This document shows, piece after piece, positions 32,945 through 46,772 of a stretch of 64,000 bases of DNA (its first letter is position 1; each line of letters starts with the position of its first letter). A program made the position numbers and the translations under genes. The stretch lies in contig OY728125.1 in NCBI GenBank assembly GCA_963277665.1, positions 1,712,084,889 through 1,712,148,888 on the forward strand, read 5' to 3'. The notes beneath the pieces were generated by a model. That model was not told where the DNA came from, did no database searches, and saw only the letters and a program-made list of their open reading frames with translations. This stretch comes from Viscum album. Lineage: Eukaryota > Streptophyta > Magnoliopsida > Santalales > Viscaceae.

Positions 32945-35900
32945 TTAGAAATGAAACATTTTTGTGAACCATGTCTAATTTTTTCATTAGGTAACCAAAA
33001 TAGTTTCGGTATAAATCATTTATATATTGAGGGTGTTGGGGATATTTTATCATTGGAATCACTAAAACTAGAAGATTTTTTAGATGAAAAAGTTTTGGTT
33101 TTCGTGTATGAAATGTGATCCGACGAGGTTTAACACATTTGAAAACAATGGGAGTCTTCTATTGTGATTTGGTTTTTGAAAATATCATATTTTTTTGAAT
33201 TTATTTGGAGATCGATATTCAAGAAAAGATAATAATTTTATTGTACCAGATTTATCATAGTTTGAAAAGGTTTCTCTTTTAATAAAATCGAAAATAAAGA
33301 CGATATTGAGCTAACATCTAAGATTGAACCATCCATATTTTATGATTTCTGAAAGTATGATGACGTTTTTTATATCATAGTTGATTAATAAGAAAATTTT
33401 AAGTAGTTTGAAAATTTATTTCTATTATATCTAAATATGGAATATCAAATAGATTTTTTATTAGATATTTACTTTTATTGAAACACAATTATTTGATGGA
33501 AATTTTTTGTCAACAAATTTCTATATGGGAAACATGTTGTTAGTAATTTGGCTCTTGGTTACCAAATGATTCATGCATGTTAAAATAATTTCATATTATA
33601 TTATGGTGAAAATCAGTCCTTAGTTTGTTGTCCAAAATGTGTAATATTGCAGTCCAAGGAGGATCATCTATGGAAGTATAGATTTAGTCCAAAAAAATAT
33701 TTGAGTTATTTCCCTCTTACACCTAGATTGCTGCATTTATTTATATTTCAGAAGACAACGTCAATAATGTCATTGCATCAATCAAGTATATCAACTAGTA
33801 AGGTCTTAAATAATCTAGATGATGATGATTTGTGGAAATATTAAAACCATGTACATCCATATTTTTTTAGATGCTCAAAATGTGGTATTGGGTCTTTCTA
33901 CATACTATTTTATTCCTTCTGGAACATACTATAGTGAATATTTTTATTGGCACATCATTATAACCCCATTAAATATTTCTTCGTGGATGTTGTTGTCTAT
34001 TCCATATATCTTTTTTTCCTAATTAATTTTTTGACATAAAAAAAATTTATATATATGTTTATTTGAAGCAATATATTGATTAGTTAAAATTTTTGTGGAG
34101 TAATGGAGTCAGTACAAATGATTCTATTGGTATAAAAATTTATCCAAGAAAACATCATTGATGTGGATAATTAGTGACGTCCAAATATTTGAAATTTTAT
34201 ATGTATGAAGTATAGATTGTCCAAAATTATGTATATACAGTATGGGAGACATTAAATCATTCATTATGAAAAATGGAAGGAAAAATTATTTCTTCCAATA
34301 TCATCAAGTATTTCTTCCTAAAAATAATAGTTTTTAGAGGAATAAATATCTTTCCAGAAAATATACAATTGAAAGAGATTGAACTCAAACAATGATAAAA
34401 TGTATTGAGATAAAATCTATTTTATCTTTATTACCTCCCATTACATTTTGACTGACTATAAAAAACAAAAAAAATCGATGGTTTATGACAAAAAAAATAC
34501 ATAAAACATAGAATTTTTGTGATATTCCATATTGGTCAAATTTTTTCATTTGTCTTATGTTGGATACCATAAATATTGGGAGGAAATCATCAGATAAGAT
34601 ATTTTATACAGTTTTAAACACACCAGATAAGAATAAATATAATGTAATGGAATGATTTTATATTGTCCAAATTTACTGAGGACACGGACATAAACTATTT
34701 GAAAATTAAAAATCATATAAGTTAATGAATCAAAAAAATTAGTATACCCTTTCCAAATAATTTTTTTATTATTTTTTCAGTTGATTAATGATTTCAGTAT
34801 TCTAATTCTTCTGATTCCAATTTGGCTAGATCTGTCAGAAATGTTCACATTACTGGTTGAAATAGTCATGAATGTCATGTTATAATTGATTGAATTCTAC
34901 CGATTGGACTGAGACATTTTCTGAATTCTATGATTTGGGAGGCACTAAAGGAAATATAATATTTTTTCAATACATTTGTTTGGTGAATATATTTTATGAT
35001 GAAATAATTATGATATAAGAGGATTTTGTTTTAATTTTTTGTTCTTTAGAAAAAAAATCCCACTAACATTCTTTGATATAATATAATATTTGATATTACA
35101 TTTTTAGGGTGATGAAATATTTGGAGGGATGGTATAGTTCTAAATGATGAACCCATTCTAGAGAAGAATATATAAATTTATGAAAAATGTATATAACAAA
35201 TCATCAGATTACGGTTCATTTATAGAATCATATTTTTAGGAGATGATATATTTTTTCTTCCCTCATTATTTTAAATATGAATAAACCTAAAAACATTACC
35301 ACAAATTCCATAATGAGGAAGTGTTTGTGATGAAATGAATAATCATTCATTAGTTTTTAGTTACCCAGAATGTGTCTTTAGTGGTGTTCATGAATGATGT
35401 CTTTAAGATGATGAACTTCACAAAGCTCATACATGCTTGCACTCAACTTTCAAGAAGTTACCCCATTTTTACATTGAGAGATCGTATCACTTATTTAATA
35501 ATTTTTCATTCATTAAATTAATATTATTTTACATTTATAATTATATGAGATTCATATAATGAATTATTTTCAACATATTATAGAAGATTCTCTTGAAGAA
35601 CATTACATAAAAAATTCTGACTGGATTTAGAAAATTTTATTCGAAATTATTTATGGCTTAACATTTAAATTAAATTTAATACATGTTAGATTGATTATTG
35701 TTTTTAAAATTTTCATGTATCTCAATATGTTGATAAATTTGAAAATAAATTATGTGTATTGAGTTACCCACCTTCCTAAATGGATAAATATTATAATGCA
35801 TATGTAGAGAGTGGTTTTTGATTTCATACACATTCTTATGGGGAATAGAAAAATTAATAGTGGTGTTTTCTAGAGAGGATCCCTTCATAGTGAAAGAGAA

Positions 35901-36330
35901 GTTGTAATTTATAGCATTTTTGAAGAAACAAATGACCTATGTTATCTGAGAAATAATTAAGTAGTGATGAAAAATTGAATTTTATTTAAGGGAGTTATTT
36001 GTTTTCTGGAACATAATAAAAATGATATCATAGAAATATCCATTTATGCAATGTTAATGTGGTTTTGAATAAGGGAATATAATGGAAATTTTTTCAGAGA
36101 TTACACCAAATAAATGTTTTTCATGAAGAGACATGAATACCGATGAAGACACAAAACAATTATTGGTCAATGGAGATGATGATGTTATTGATGTAATAAA
36201 TTAATTTGAAATAGTAAGAGATCATGAAGATAAAACTCCTATAGAAATTTATGATATATAAGAGGAATATAAAGATATTTACATCCTCATATATGAAGAT
36301 GAAGATGAAGATGAAATTTGAGATAGTTAA
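32945..36330 (+). pseudogene. TNPD-type CACTA transposase relic
   Basis: The DNA-cutting transposase of CACTA elements. Ordered blocks survive. KHFCEPCLIF...HLYIEG near 32,950-33,030 corresponds to the transposase-associated CPC..C...HL...G zinc motif. LALGYQMIHAC, then FILYYGENQSLVCCPKC, then KYLSYFPLTPRLLHLF appear at 33,540-33,750, and NVVLGLSTYYF, then WHIIITPLNISSWM, to 33,990. IKSFIMKNGRKNYFFQYHQ then FLPKN follow near 34,240-34,320, and DIPYWSNFFICLMLDTINI near 34,520-34,570, where the family has the W...L.RHNLDVMHIEKN block. A SHECHVI...LPIGLR block lies near 34,870-34,910, an REEYINL block near 35,160, and DELHKAHTCLHS near 35,410. An acidic tail (YEDEDEDEI) ends near 36,320. Many stops; the splice structure is only partly clear. 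Confidence 0.8.
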
Positions 36331-36349
36331 ATGCTTTTTATAATCATAT

Positions 36350-36370
36350 AATATATATATATATATATTA
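36350..36370. repeat. (AT)n microsatellite
   Basis: About ten AT dinucleotides directly follow the transposase tail, between the two CACTA genes. Confidence 0.8.
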
Positions 36371-36423
36371 TTTATATATAACAGTTTCAAATATTTACTA
36401 TCAACAGTCATTTCATGTCTCAG

Positions 36424-37915
36424 ATGGCTGAAAATTGTTTATCTGATCTAATTCCCTTGTTGGTGGAGGATGATCAACCTGGTGACAAGAATGATGTTTC
36501 ATCATTTCACCCTCAAGCTATTAGTATTATTTTGATGACTATGAGGAGTCATGGTCTTGCAAGATTGACGACTCCAGACCTTATACCCATGTGATTTCCA
36601 CATTTTGAGATTGATCCACTCACACCGAGGTATGTTTAGTTGTACCATTTAATTATTTTTCATTAATTTTCAATAATTTAAATATATACTAATTGTTTGA
36701 TTATATGTTCTATTTTTTCACAGATTTTCACATATAGCTGTTGGGAAAGGGAATGCAATATTAAAAAATTATTTTTTGGGATCATGAGGGATATTAGATC
36801 TAATTCCCATTGATGTTCAACGCCGTATGTTTTATAATTGGATGGTACCTAAATGAATTATAATTATTTTAAAATTTATTTAGTTATTTACTTTATTTTA
36901 CAAATTATCATTAGGGTTTATGGTATTCCTTAGAGGATAGCATGTGGGACTCTACCTGGGGGACATGATTGATCATTATGAATGAACATTGCCTCCATTT
37001 TTTTTCATAATTTGATGATGACATACATGTGGAAAGAGAGATTAATAATTTTTTTCTGACATGCCGCACCCACAGATGTGATTACATCTCATCTCAGGTG
37101 TGGGATGGATTATGTTCATACTAGATGAGAGCTACATTTTATAAGAAAGCAACATTATGTCCATGTAATTGGGGGATGTATGAGGTGACAATCAAGCTGG
37201 TAGTCATATATTCACTATACAATAGTGACATATGGTCAGTAATTTTTTTAAATAATTTATATAACATTAATTGTGAACAATATATTTTATACTTATATAT
37301 GTGGTCTAACATACAAATAATATAGAGGTCTATATTTATAATAGGATGTTCAATGATCCTGTCACTCGAGAGATTATAGGTGATAGCCAATGACATATTG
37401 TAGTAATTATTATTATAATTATTTTCTTTAAAATTAATTGAAAATAATATTTTAATTATTTTAATTTTAAATTGAAATTTAAGGAGTCAAATGATGCTGC
37501 AACCTCTCTGAGATAGGGTGAGAGTCATGTTGCGACTGATTATCAAATCCCCAATGCATTAGTATTTAATGACACAACATAGATGAAAGTGACCTAGTGT
37601 GCCTTCAAATAAGGTTGGGATGTTGGTATCAGCTCTTGACTGACGTCTATCAGTTATTTTGGTACCACTGTGTTGTTAGTATGTAGCTCGATGGGATCAC
37701 GTACAGAGTCATCATCATCTACTACCAAGAATCAGGGGCAACTATAAGATGGGGGTGAGCTTATATAGATAATGCAAAGGGAGTTTCCCCATCAATAATT
37801 ACAGCAGTAAGAGGAGATGGGTCGATGACATGTACAATAAATCAGGCATATGACATGGTACATGCGATGTTTGACTCAGCATTTTGAGGTGAGGTTCTCT
37901 CTACCACCTCATTAG
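36424..37915 (+). pseudogene. TNPA-like second gene of the CACTA element
   Basis: An open exon begins at ATG 36,424 (MAENCLSDLIPLLVEDD...) and runs to a plausible GT donor at about 36,631. The next exon (36,723-36,840) starts after an AG and contains LDLIPIDVQRRMFYNWM, then a GT. A third stretch holds SSQVWDGLCSY near 37,090-37,120 followed by MRATFYKK, matching the family block VW..LC.YW....F..KS. The last stretch (about 37,485-37,915) is Gln-rich and ends near RFSLPPH. This is the layout of plant CACTA TNPA-type proteins (transposase family 24), which bind the subterminal repeats. In-frame stops occur in each part. Confidence 0.6.
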
Positions 37916-38049
37916 GATGACCCCATCCCCCTTATTGTTTTATTTATTTAAAAAAACCTTTTGAATGTACATACTTTATGTAATATTTTTAAAATTCATA
38001 TATTTGATGATCTAAATATTTTTTTATATTGTTTTGAATATTTATTATT

Positions 38050-38130
38050 TTAATTATTTTATAAATTTTTTTATTTTTTTATTTTTTTATTTTTTTATTT
38101 TTTTATTTTTTATATATTATTTTGAATATT
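38050..38130. repeat. T-rich simple repeat (TTTTTTA)n
   Basis: A run of T5-8 blocks separated by single A, just inside the right subterminal repeats of the CACTA element. The 84-codon frame at 38,034-38,288 is only its F/Y/I translation. Confidence 0.8.
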
Positions 38131-38280
38131 GTGTTTTGTATTTTTTTATTTCTTTTTTTATGTTATATTATTTTTATAACTATTTTTTAATTTTTTTACA
38201 TTTTTATCAATTAAATATTATGATTATTTTAATAATTTTTATTATTATTATTATTTATAATAATAATATTATTTTATGTT

Positions 38281-38453
38281 TTTTGTGATGGGTAGATCAT
38301 ACAACTGCAAATACTAATTTGTGATGGGTGCATGCACCCAACACAAATTCGGTTTTAAAAAAACTTCGGTAGACTATTTACGACATCATCTTCCACAATG
38401 ATCCATTTTCGATGTCACCCCGTCACAAATAGCTCATTTTAAATACTTCAACA
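38281..38453. repeat. Right subterminal repeat region of the CACTA element
   Basis: TTTGTGATGGGT occurs at 38,282 and 38,320. A CCCCGTCACAAATAG copy at about 38,419-38,432 and a TTTTCGATGTCACC copy stand in inverse orientation. They mirror those at the left end. Confidence 0.6.
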
Positions 38454-41400
38454 TCCTATTCATGTTTACAATATTTATACTTACTTTCCGAGATAATTCG
38501 ATAGAAAAATTATCAAGATAACTAGTTCTGGAATATTCAAGAGTCTTTATATTCTGGGAAGACCATCAATTAATGTTATCTATCCTTGGAAGGTGTTCTT
38601 TGGTTTTAGATCGAGTATATATTTCCATATTCCCATGGAATGTTTTGATTGTTGACGATAATTTTTCCCTATTGGTTATCCACTATGTTAATAAATAGAT
38701 GTTTTATGACATTATGTTTCATATCTAGTGGCCTTTTATGAAATAGGGCGTAGCCAACTACATATCTCAAAGCTGTACATGACATTAGACTAATCTTGAG
38801 CACAAAAAACCTTTTAGTTTTCTCCAATATCTTCCCATTAAAACATAAAAGTAGAATGACATATAAATGGATTTTACTTTTTGGTTTACCTTGGACTCCA
38901 CATGGAATTATCTACATTTCTGGGGTGATTGACTAATTTACTAATTCATGTCAATTCATTCAGTATCAAGACAACACAATGTTGAAGGACATGCAGATGT
39001 TTTATGTTCATGAGAACATAATTTGGAATGTGGATCCCACTATTTTTTTCTTTGATAATCATCAATATTTTGTCTCTTAAATATTGAATTGTCTTGAAGA
39101 AGTGATGGGATACAATTTCATTTTGGGAAAATCATTTCAGCTTCAAGATAATGGGAAAATGAAATGTGAAATTCAAATTAGGAATGATACCCCACATTCT
39201 TGTGACTTGTTCATTTTAGGTACTTTAGAAGACCATTTTTTGGATGGATTACCTTAATATAATAATATCTACCAGTCATAAATAATATTGGAACCTTCAA
39301 AATATTTATATAGAAGGACCTATAATATACCCCTATGATGGTCAGAGGTGGGTGGGGATTCCTTAATTGGACCAGACATGGTTTAGGAAACAATGAAAAT
39401 GATCTAGATGATTCAATATGGTTTTTTGATTGCTCAAAGTGAACATAAATATTTCAATCATATCCTTCTATATCCTCGGATTTTTTTAGTGAATGCTTGT
39501 TCTACAAAGTCACATAATGGTTAGTTCAATGACAACATGGGGTATCAGGGTAGCTGGCTACTTGATTTGTGGGACCTTTTAGGTTATTTAACATCTAGTA
39601 AAGATGGAATACTGATTGTTTTTACCCCTCAATTTATATTTATCAATAATTTTTTCATGCATCTTAAATCAATAATAAAAAAATAAGAAGCCTCGCATTA
39701 TAGACTAAAATTTTTCAACCCATAACCTGATGTCATTGAGTATTGATTTTTTTTGTATGTTATCTTTTCAAGTCATGGTTATCGATGGGAGGACTATACT
39801 ATTATGCTTTTTTATGTGGTATCATGGATTTAATACTCATGACATATGGGAGGGAGTGTTTATGATGTGGTTGAAATAAAATCCAATATTTATTGATAAA
39901 TGTTCTTCATCAATATTTTAATGGGGGTAAAAATAAATATAGTAGGGGAAATTTCTCCCAATGTTGTTTCTTTCAGGTAGAATCACCCTATTGGATCATT
40001 TACCATATTTTCGTAGAAATATCTAGTCTTTTCTAGTTTTTTTCATGATTTCTAAGAACAATGGGTGTTTTTAATATACTATCCGGGGTCAGGGCTTGAA
40101 CTAGTGTCATTTCTTTTTATAGGTGATCCACTAGATCATTCGGGGGAGAAAGTTTCTAGAAGATTCACTAGATCTGGCTAACCCATTCTATATGAAGTAC
40201 AATGGATCGTCTAAGACAATTAACTCATTGGACATGAAAATATCAGGGATTCAGGTTATCTACGTACTAAAAATGCTTTTTTGGTTACCATCCACTAGCC
40301 AAATTGTGGAAAATCCAGGGTTTCTATCATTCTGCACCAAACCACTGAATAACCGATGGGATCCCAATGATAGATAGTGACACTGAACTGGTTGAGAAAT
40401 TTAACATACCTATAATAATGTTTCCTCAAATGTGCTATCATTTTTTCACCTATGACGATCTTATCTCAATACATATGAATTTGGAAGATATTTAAGGATG
40501 TATCTAAGTTCCCAAACATAAATCCATGAAACATATAAGTGTCAATAAAATACAAGATCATCTTTTAGTAAGTATCTCTATAGTTTGGTGTTGGATGTTC
40601 TTTTAATTTGTGTCCTTAATATTTAATTTTATGTATTAGACATGAAATCTATTGTAATATAATAGATGCATTACTCTAATTGGGAATTTTATTTCTAGAT
40701 CTCCTCCCCATAGTTTATTGATTCTTTTCTCAATATAGCTTGTGGATCCCTTCTAGAATTTGAAATTACATGTGTGTCAAGGTAGGTAGTTTTGGGAAGT
40801 GGGATTATTCTATGTTTTATGATTTCATTTCCTTCTAAATTGTTTTCAATAATCTATTTATGGAATGGTCCATGTTTTTATATTTATGGATTTATGTTGG
40901 AATTAGTTTGGAATTGTTTCTTGAAAACTCTTTGGAAAAATAGTTATTTTTTGAAAAGAGAATGAAATGATTTTCTCCATCAGTATGGTTGATAAAATAT
41001 ACGTGAAAGCATATTTTTTATAGTTTCTATCATTTAATCATGAATTTATGGGAAATTAAATTTGAATTGTTGTTGTTGTAAAAATTATTTTCCATGTGTG
41101 GTCATTGTTATGATATAGGTCTATTTATGGGAGTGTAATCCTACACTACATGATCATTGTTCTTGGGTTTAGTATAGGCTAGTTTTCTAGAGGTTTTCAT
41201 AGAAAAGAGGCACTCTAAAGAGTGTTCTCCTACCAACTATGCATGTTTTTTGGGGGGATGTGTGGACCTTATGTCCTTTGATCATTTAAATCCTTGGAGG
41301 ATTATCACTAACTAGAACCTAGTGTACCTATGGGAAACTTTCCTTGTAGCAATTATTTTAAATGATTATCTGGAATTTTTTTTATTAAATGATTATTATA

Positions 41401-42628
41401 GAAATACATTGAAAATTTGTTTTTTTTCGAAATGTTTTATATGTTGTTTAAAAGGGACAATATAATGGTTTAAAATTTATTTTTTAATGTTTTAATTCGT
41501 GTGTTGTAATTATTTATTTTAGAATAATTGGTTTATATTATAAATAATTCATATGAAAAAATCTGCGGGATCCCAATGGGGGTTCTTTTAAACTCTACAT
41601 ACACATTTGGGGTTTTTAAGCCATGTTTCATTTTATTTAAGTAATGGTAAGGCACAATTGGGTGGTGGTAGTATTTAAAGTAGCTATGTATGGGAGTCCG
41701 GTGGTGACTAATTACTATACACATAACACCTTTCTATAGAAAGAATAGAACAACATAACTGATCAGATTCACCAATAATTAATGATTTTTTACAAACACT
41801 GATTAGAAAAAATGATGTCATTGTAATTTTGGGTTTGGGTTACCAAAAGGGATGCAATAATAGAGAATTCACAAAAAAAAATCATATAATAGTGCACAAG
41901 GCCCATGAATCTATTACCCTCTACTATGCTCTTGGTATCCACCCATGAAACATAAACATAAATAATTTATGGTTCTACTAATAATATTTTATGATACAAA
42001 ACTAGTTTGATAATATAAACCCTTTACCTCCAAAATTTTATCATAGAAAACCGTAGAAAGAATTGATATAATTGATGAAACTAAAGAAACCACTCACATG
42101 AAAATTATGATTCACCTCAAACAATTTATGTTCTATTACTTCAATGGTGAACCCAACCCTGATCTTATCCAAGAACTCATGGAACTCTCAATCACATATG
42201 AGAATGGAAATAGACTGGGATTTTGTGACATGGAACATCATAAGAATCTACAAAATTTCCAATAATGACACATTTATGTGGTATTTAGGATATCCATATC
42301 TACAACCTTCATCTGATGATATCTATACCTCATATATATCATTGATAACTGGTCATCCCAATATAACTGATCAAAATAATAATCGATCACTAGAAGTAGA
42401 AAATAGTTCATCTCCATATCCCAAATTATAAACTTGTATTATATTCACAATAAAAAATATCATCTTTCTTCTTTGTTAACAAAACCATAGATTTTCATGG
42501 TGATACACTAGGCTAGATGAATCCCTTCTAAAATGGTTTTTGATAAAAAATCATAACAATATAACTCTATAAGTTCCATCAAATAGGAATATATCAAAAT
42601 TAAAGATAAATCATTTTACAACTAAATC
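38454..42628. other. Unassigned repeat-like sequence between the CACTA and Tekay-type elements
   Basis: No family is recognised. The part from about 38,550 to 40,600 is less AT-rich and has coding-like texture, but the frames (39,211-39,393 minus, 40,192-40,377 plus) are short and motif-free. A 95-codon plus frame at 42,144-42,431 (MVNPTLILSKNSWNSQSHMR...) is also unrecognised. The stretch may be the far flank of the gypsy relic or another decayed element. Confidence 0.3.
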
Positions 42629-44411
42629 TCTAACCCCACTATTTTAGAAAAATCTTTATCTTTAAATAATTTTATTTCATAGATTACTTACATTATATAA
42701 AACACAAAGTCTAAATGATCGGTGATACTTTATTAAAATATTATAATTTAATGTGATAGTTAAAACCTAGTTTCCAAACTTTCATGTATTAGTTATATTT
42801 AAGAAATAATGAAATATACATAAATGTTTTACTCAATCTATATTTCATGATAAATTATTACTAAATAATCACACATTTATTAATAAAGTGATTTAAATCA
42901 TAAAAATTCATTCTCAAAAAATATTTCATTTCTTTTTAAAAAACAATTATGATAATTTTTTTGAATATTAAGAAATTTTCATTATAAAAAATCATACCAT
43001 TATATAAATAATAATATAAAAGTTATATTATTTTTTATTTTTATTATATTATAGAAATCATTATATTTTTGGTGAATATTAAAGAAAATTATATTATATT
43101 AAAAATTGTTAATTGATTCCAAACATTTTCAATGTACCAAATTGGTTTAAAAATGGTCTTGAATTAATTTTTTCTATAATATTAATAATAATCCAATTAA
43201 GATCATTATACTCTTTTTTTGTTGAATTTTGTATAAAAACATTTTTAAACATAAAAAAATATTTTTTAAATTCCCTAATTTCATTGAATTGTTCACATTT
43301 ATATCAAAAATAATTTTTATCTATTATAGGAATTTAATTTTATTAAATTTATTTTATTTTTGTTTTTATAAAGTATAATATATCCTAGGATAATTTCTAT
43401 GTCATTTTTTTGATGAAGATTAATTTTTGGTGAATAATAAAATACACTATTTTTATGAAGTGTTGTGTCTTTTTTGAAATCACCTAACATAAATATAATA
43501 TAATTTTTTTTAAATATATAGATGCATAAAGTATGATAAAATAGTTTAAAAATAAAAAAAATTCAATTCAATAAAATTTAAATTAAAGTTAATTTAATGA
43601 AAAAAAACAATATTTTCAGTGTTGACGGATACCTTGCGCATCACTAGAAACGATATATTTAGTATCATAAATATAATATGTGATATTTAATAATTAATTT
43701 AATGAAGTTTTTATTAAATATTAGAGAGTAAATTTTATTTTTATGGAAATACATGAAATTTTTAGTTATATAACATGTATATTATCAAAAAATTCATGTA
43801 TTACTATAAATATGTTTTAATTTTATCTTTACCAATATCATATTATTTTTGAAAGTCATTTGTACACATTTTTAAATTTTTAAAAAATTGGTTGAAAGGA
43901 ATATTATTTTCGTTTATAAAATAATATACATTGTTACTTTTCATGAAAAATATGGAAGAATATTTTTTAACTTATTCATCATGAATATATTTTATGACCA
44001 TCGTCACTAATTTTTATTTGTAGCATCGTTTATAAGTTCATAAGGTTATTTCCAAATATTTTTTTCCATTATATTTATGTAGATTTTTAGAAGATAATAT
44101 ATTTCAAAATTTAATGGTTATTCTTTTTAATATTTTTCTCATTTGTTCTTTCAATGTCACTTTCCACCGATGATGGCATCATTTGATGTTATTTAAACAT
44201 TACATTGAATGTGATCCATAGATTTCATCCTTCTTCTTTCTCCATAAGATTTATGTTTATAATGAAAATATGTTTATGTAAACAATTTATTTTCATGGGT
44301 TCTAATGTGATAAATGGTTTATGATCTTGTGGAGAACATATGTATGATTATAATTATTTTATGGGTGGGACCTACATTTCCCAACTATTAATGAGGTAAA
44401 TATGGATAACA
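42629..44411 (+). repeat. Old Tekay-type 5' LTR, left part
   Basis: The start aligns with the old 3' LTR at 60,818. Near 43,890-43,975 it aligns with 47,310-47,400 of the younger LTR (GAAAGGAATATT...GAAGAATATTTTTTAACTTATTCAT). Near 44,300-44,400 it aligns with 47,740-47,840 (ATGGTTTATGATCTTGTGG..., GGGTGGGACCTA). The distances imply that about 1.6 kb of the LTR middle is gone. The right end is the insertion point of the younger element. Confidence 0.65.
44407..44411. repeat. Left target-site duplication of the younger Tekay-type element
   Basis: TAACA precedes the LTR; TAACT follows the other end at 57,097-57,101. Four of five bases match, as expected for an old 5-bp duplication. Confidence 0.6.
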
Positions 44412-46237
44412 TATAACACCCGAGACTTTTATGAGAAATATTTTGTTTTTATGTTATATAAATCATCAAAGGAATCTTTCACTACACACAACACTAGCTT
44501 GGCTTGCTTTACACGCTATAAAAACCTTCCTCGATAGCTTGCGTCGTACGCAATACCGAGTTTCACTAAACAACGATATGCAATTAAAATATTATTAAAA
44601 CTAGCCGTTATGAATAGTAATAACAACTTTTTGAAATGTTGTAAATATTATTTTTTCAAAACGGACTTCATTTTTGGATTCAGAATATCAAAATTATCTT
44701 AGGGTGAAATTATGGTACTTTTCGGATCACTTTCATATTCTGATGAATAGTGAAAATTACTAAATTTTAATTAAAAACAACATTTTTAATCAAAATAATT
44801 AATAGTGATAAATTAATAATTTTAGTGGTTTTAAAGTATATTTAGAATATATTTTTACCATTTAATAAATTGTTGGTCATAGGATGTAATTTCACATTTA
44901 AACCAAACATAAACAAGTGTCAATTTTTTGATAGTAATTATCTCTTAAAAAAATGCTATTTGTTTTGACGATGAAAATTAATTTTTAAATTAATTAATGA
45001 AACTGATGTGTTTTGAATTTGGTAAAATAGACATCATTTTTTAATTTATAACATCAAATATATCTTAGGCCTAATTTTTGGTATTTTTTCTGGAAACTTT
45101 CATTTTTGATGAATAGTTAAACCGCTAAGTGGTAGTTAAAAAAACTGAATTTTCATAAAACTTACTTTTAACGCTTCTGTGAGTGGAATTTCAAAAATTA
45201 TAGAAACACGGTTAATATCAAGGACTAAAATTTGGTTCAATGCGATTAAAATAATTTTTGGTGAATAGTAACTTTTTACTTTTTTTACCATGGTTAAAAG
45301 AAAATAGGGTAATTAAGGGTAAAAATGTTATTATTATTACCCTAACACATGTTTTAATTCTATTGGATAAGTTTAATTTGACCAAAAACAAACTTAGGAA
45401 TAACATATGACCGTTTAGGCCCACGTGGATTAGATTAGGAAATTTATTGTCAATTTATTTAAAGAAGGGTTAAAATAGTTATAATCAATGTTTAATAAAT
45501 AAATCATTTTTAATATAGGGTTATACATAAGATAAATTCGACTATAAATATTCATTAGAAAGATAAAAAGATTTCCTACATAATGGTATTTTATTTGTAA
45601 TTTTTAGACTTAAAATAAGTTAACTTATAAATGACACAATGATGATGTAGTAATTATCTTATTAATGAAATATTAACATAATTGATGTTATAAATACCCA
45701 AATAAATGGAATTTGAGACTTTTTATGAATTAAACTGGTTTTATATGTTAATATGACATTTTATTATTTATTTAAGTATCTTTTTTCGAATTAATTATTC
45801 TGTTATAAGTTTCAAAAAAATCAATTACCAAATAGTGTCAAAATTGACATAAAATAGTTTTTAAAACAAATATTATATAATTAATTGTTATTTTATTCCT
45901 AAAAATATAATGTTCGGCCAAAGGACTTATATAAGGATATATATATTAATAATAAACAACTTTGGGTTCTTTTGGCTTTTTATAGTATGTTTATTAACCT
46001 TATAGTGTAAGTAAACAAGAAGACACAGTAAACGTTAAATTATCTAACTTAAAGTTAAATATAAATGATAAGGTTAAAATTGATACCTAAACTTTTTTAA
46101 ATTCTATTTTATTAGATTAGTTCGAGCCATCCCCACCTTATCTTCAAAATAAATCAATTTGGAGATATTTAAAACCGAATATGGCTTTATAATAAAATAA
46201 TTCTTTTAGTTTTTCCAAAGGTGCCTTTCTCCTCCCT

Positions 46238-46245
46238 TATAAAAG
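46238..46245 (+). promoter_or_regulatory. TATA box, 5' LTR of the Tekay-type element
   Basis: TATAAAAG lies in CCCTTATAAAAGGGCAC, a short palindromic setting, followed by a pyrimidine-rich start region (CTTCCTCCCTCTCTTCC). Transcription would begin near 46,270. The same block is at 54,952 in the other LTR and in weaker form near 62,780 in the old element. Confidence 0.7.
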
Positions 46246-46587
46246 GGCACTTCCTCCCTCTCTTCCTCACACCACATTGAGCCTTCAAAATCGTCCAACC
46301 CCTGACAAATTCTATTCTCCACTTCTCTAGAAACATACTAGAGGACTTGGTATTCTTCAAAGACCAATTTTATTGCTCTAAGTGGAGGTCTCAAAGAGGC
46401 GCTTCAAAGAAGAGTTAATGTCTGTTACCGATTCTTTCAACATTATTTATTCTTCCAATTCTTCTTCTTTAGTTGTCTCATTATGAAGTAATAAAATCAG
46501 TATCAATAATATACTGGTATGTTATTATATGTATGAAACAACCCTATTTCACCATCTATCCATCCTACGGGAAAGGAAATCACCGCG

Positions 46588-46626
46588 CGTGCGTACGTAC
46601 GGAATACCGGCTCCACGCCGTGGTGT
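46588..46626 (+). repeat. CGTACGTACG-containing LTR repeat, copy 1 (5' LTR)
   Basis: CGTGCGTACGTACGGAATAC followed by CTCCACG..GTG. It contains the palindrome CGTACGTACG and is CpG-rich in an AT-rich LTR. A second copy starts exactly 185 bp later at 46,773. Confidence 0.75.
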
Positions 46627-46772
46627 AATCTATTTTCCACCACCACCTTACTTGGATGGGTATAATGGTGTAAAAAATAACTATATATGATTATTTTAAA
46701 GTGATATTGATTCTCAAATAGTATACATACACTCCAATACAATTCCACGATCATGGGAACGATATCATCACT

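Larger units (their letters stand above)
30325..38453 (+). mobile_element. CACTA (En/Spm) transposon relic, ~8.1 kb
   Basis: The two ends carry inverted copies of a sequence like GTTGA...AAAAGAG...TTTGTGACGGGG (left from about 30,330, right reverse-complemented from about 38,453). Subterminal copies of TTTGTGATGGG and its complement occur at both ends (30,350-30,720 and 38,284-38,430), in hairpin-like pairs. Inside, on the plus strand, are a TNPD-type transposase relic and a TNPA-like second gene in the usual order. The CACTA terminal pentamer is not intact at either end, so boundaries are uncertain by about 15 bases. It is inserted in a gypsy RNase H/integrase relic. Confidence 0.75.

Noticed and set aside
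38034..38288. 84-codon hydrophobic frame
   Set aside because: Translation of a T-rich simple repeat.
46503..46754. 83-codon minus-strand frame in the Tekay LTR, with counterpart at 55,220-55,468
   Set aside because: It crosses the CGTACGTACG repeat and is opposite to transcription. It is kept in both copies, but start and end differ slightly and no motif is seen.
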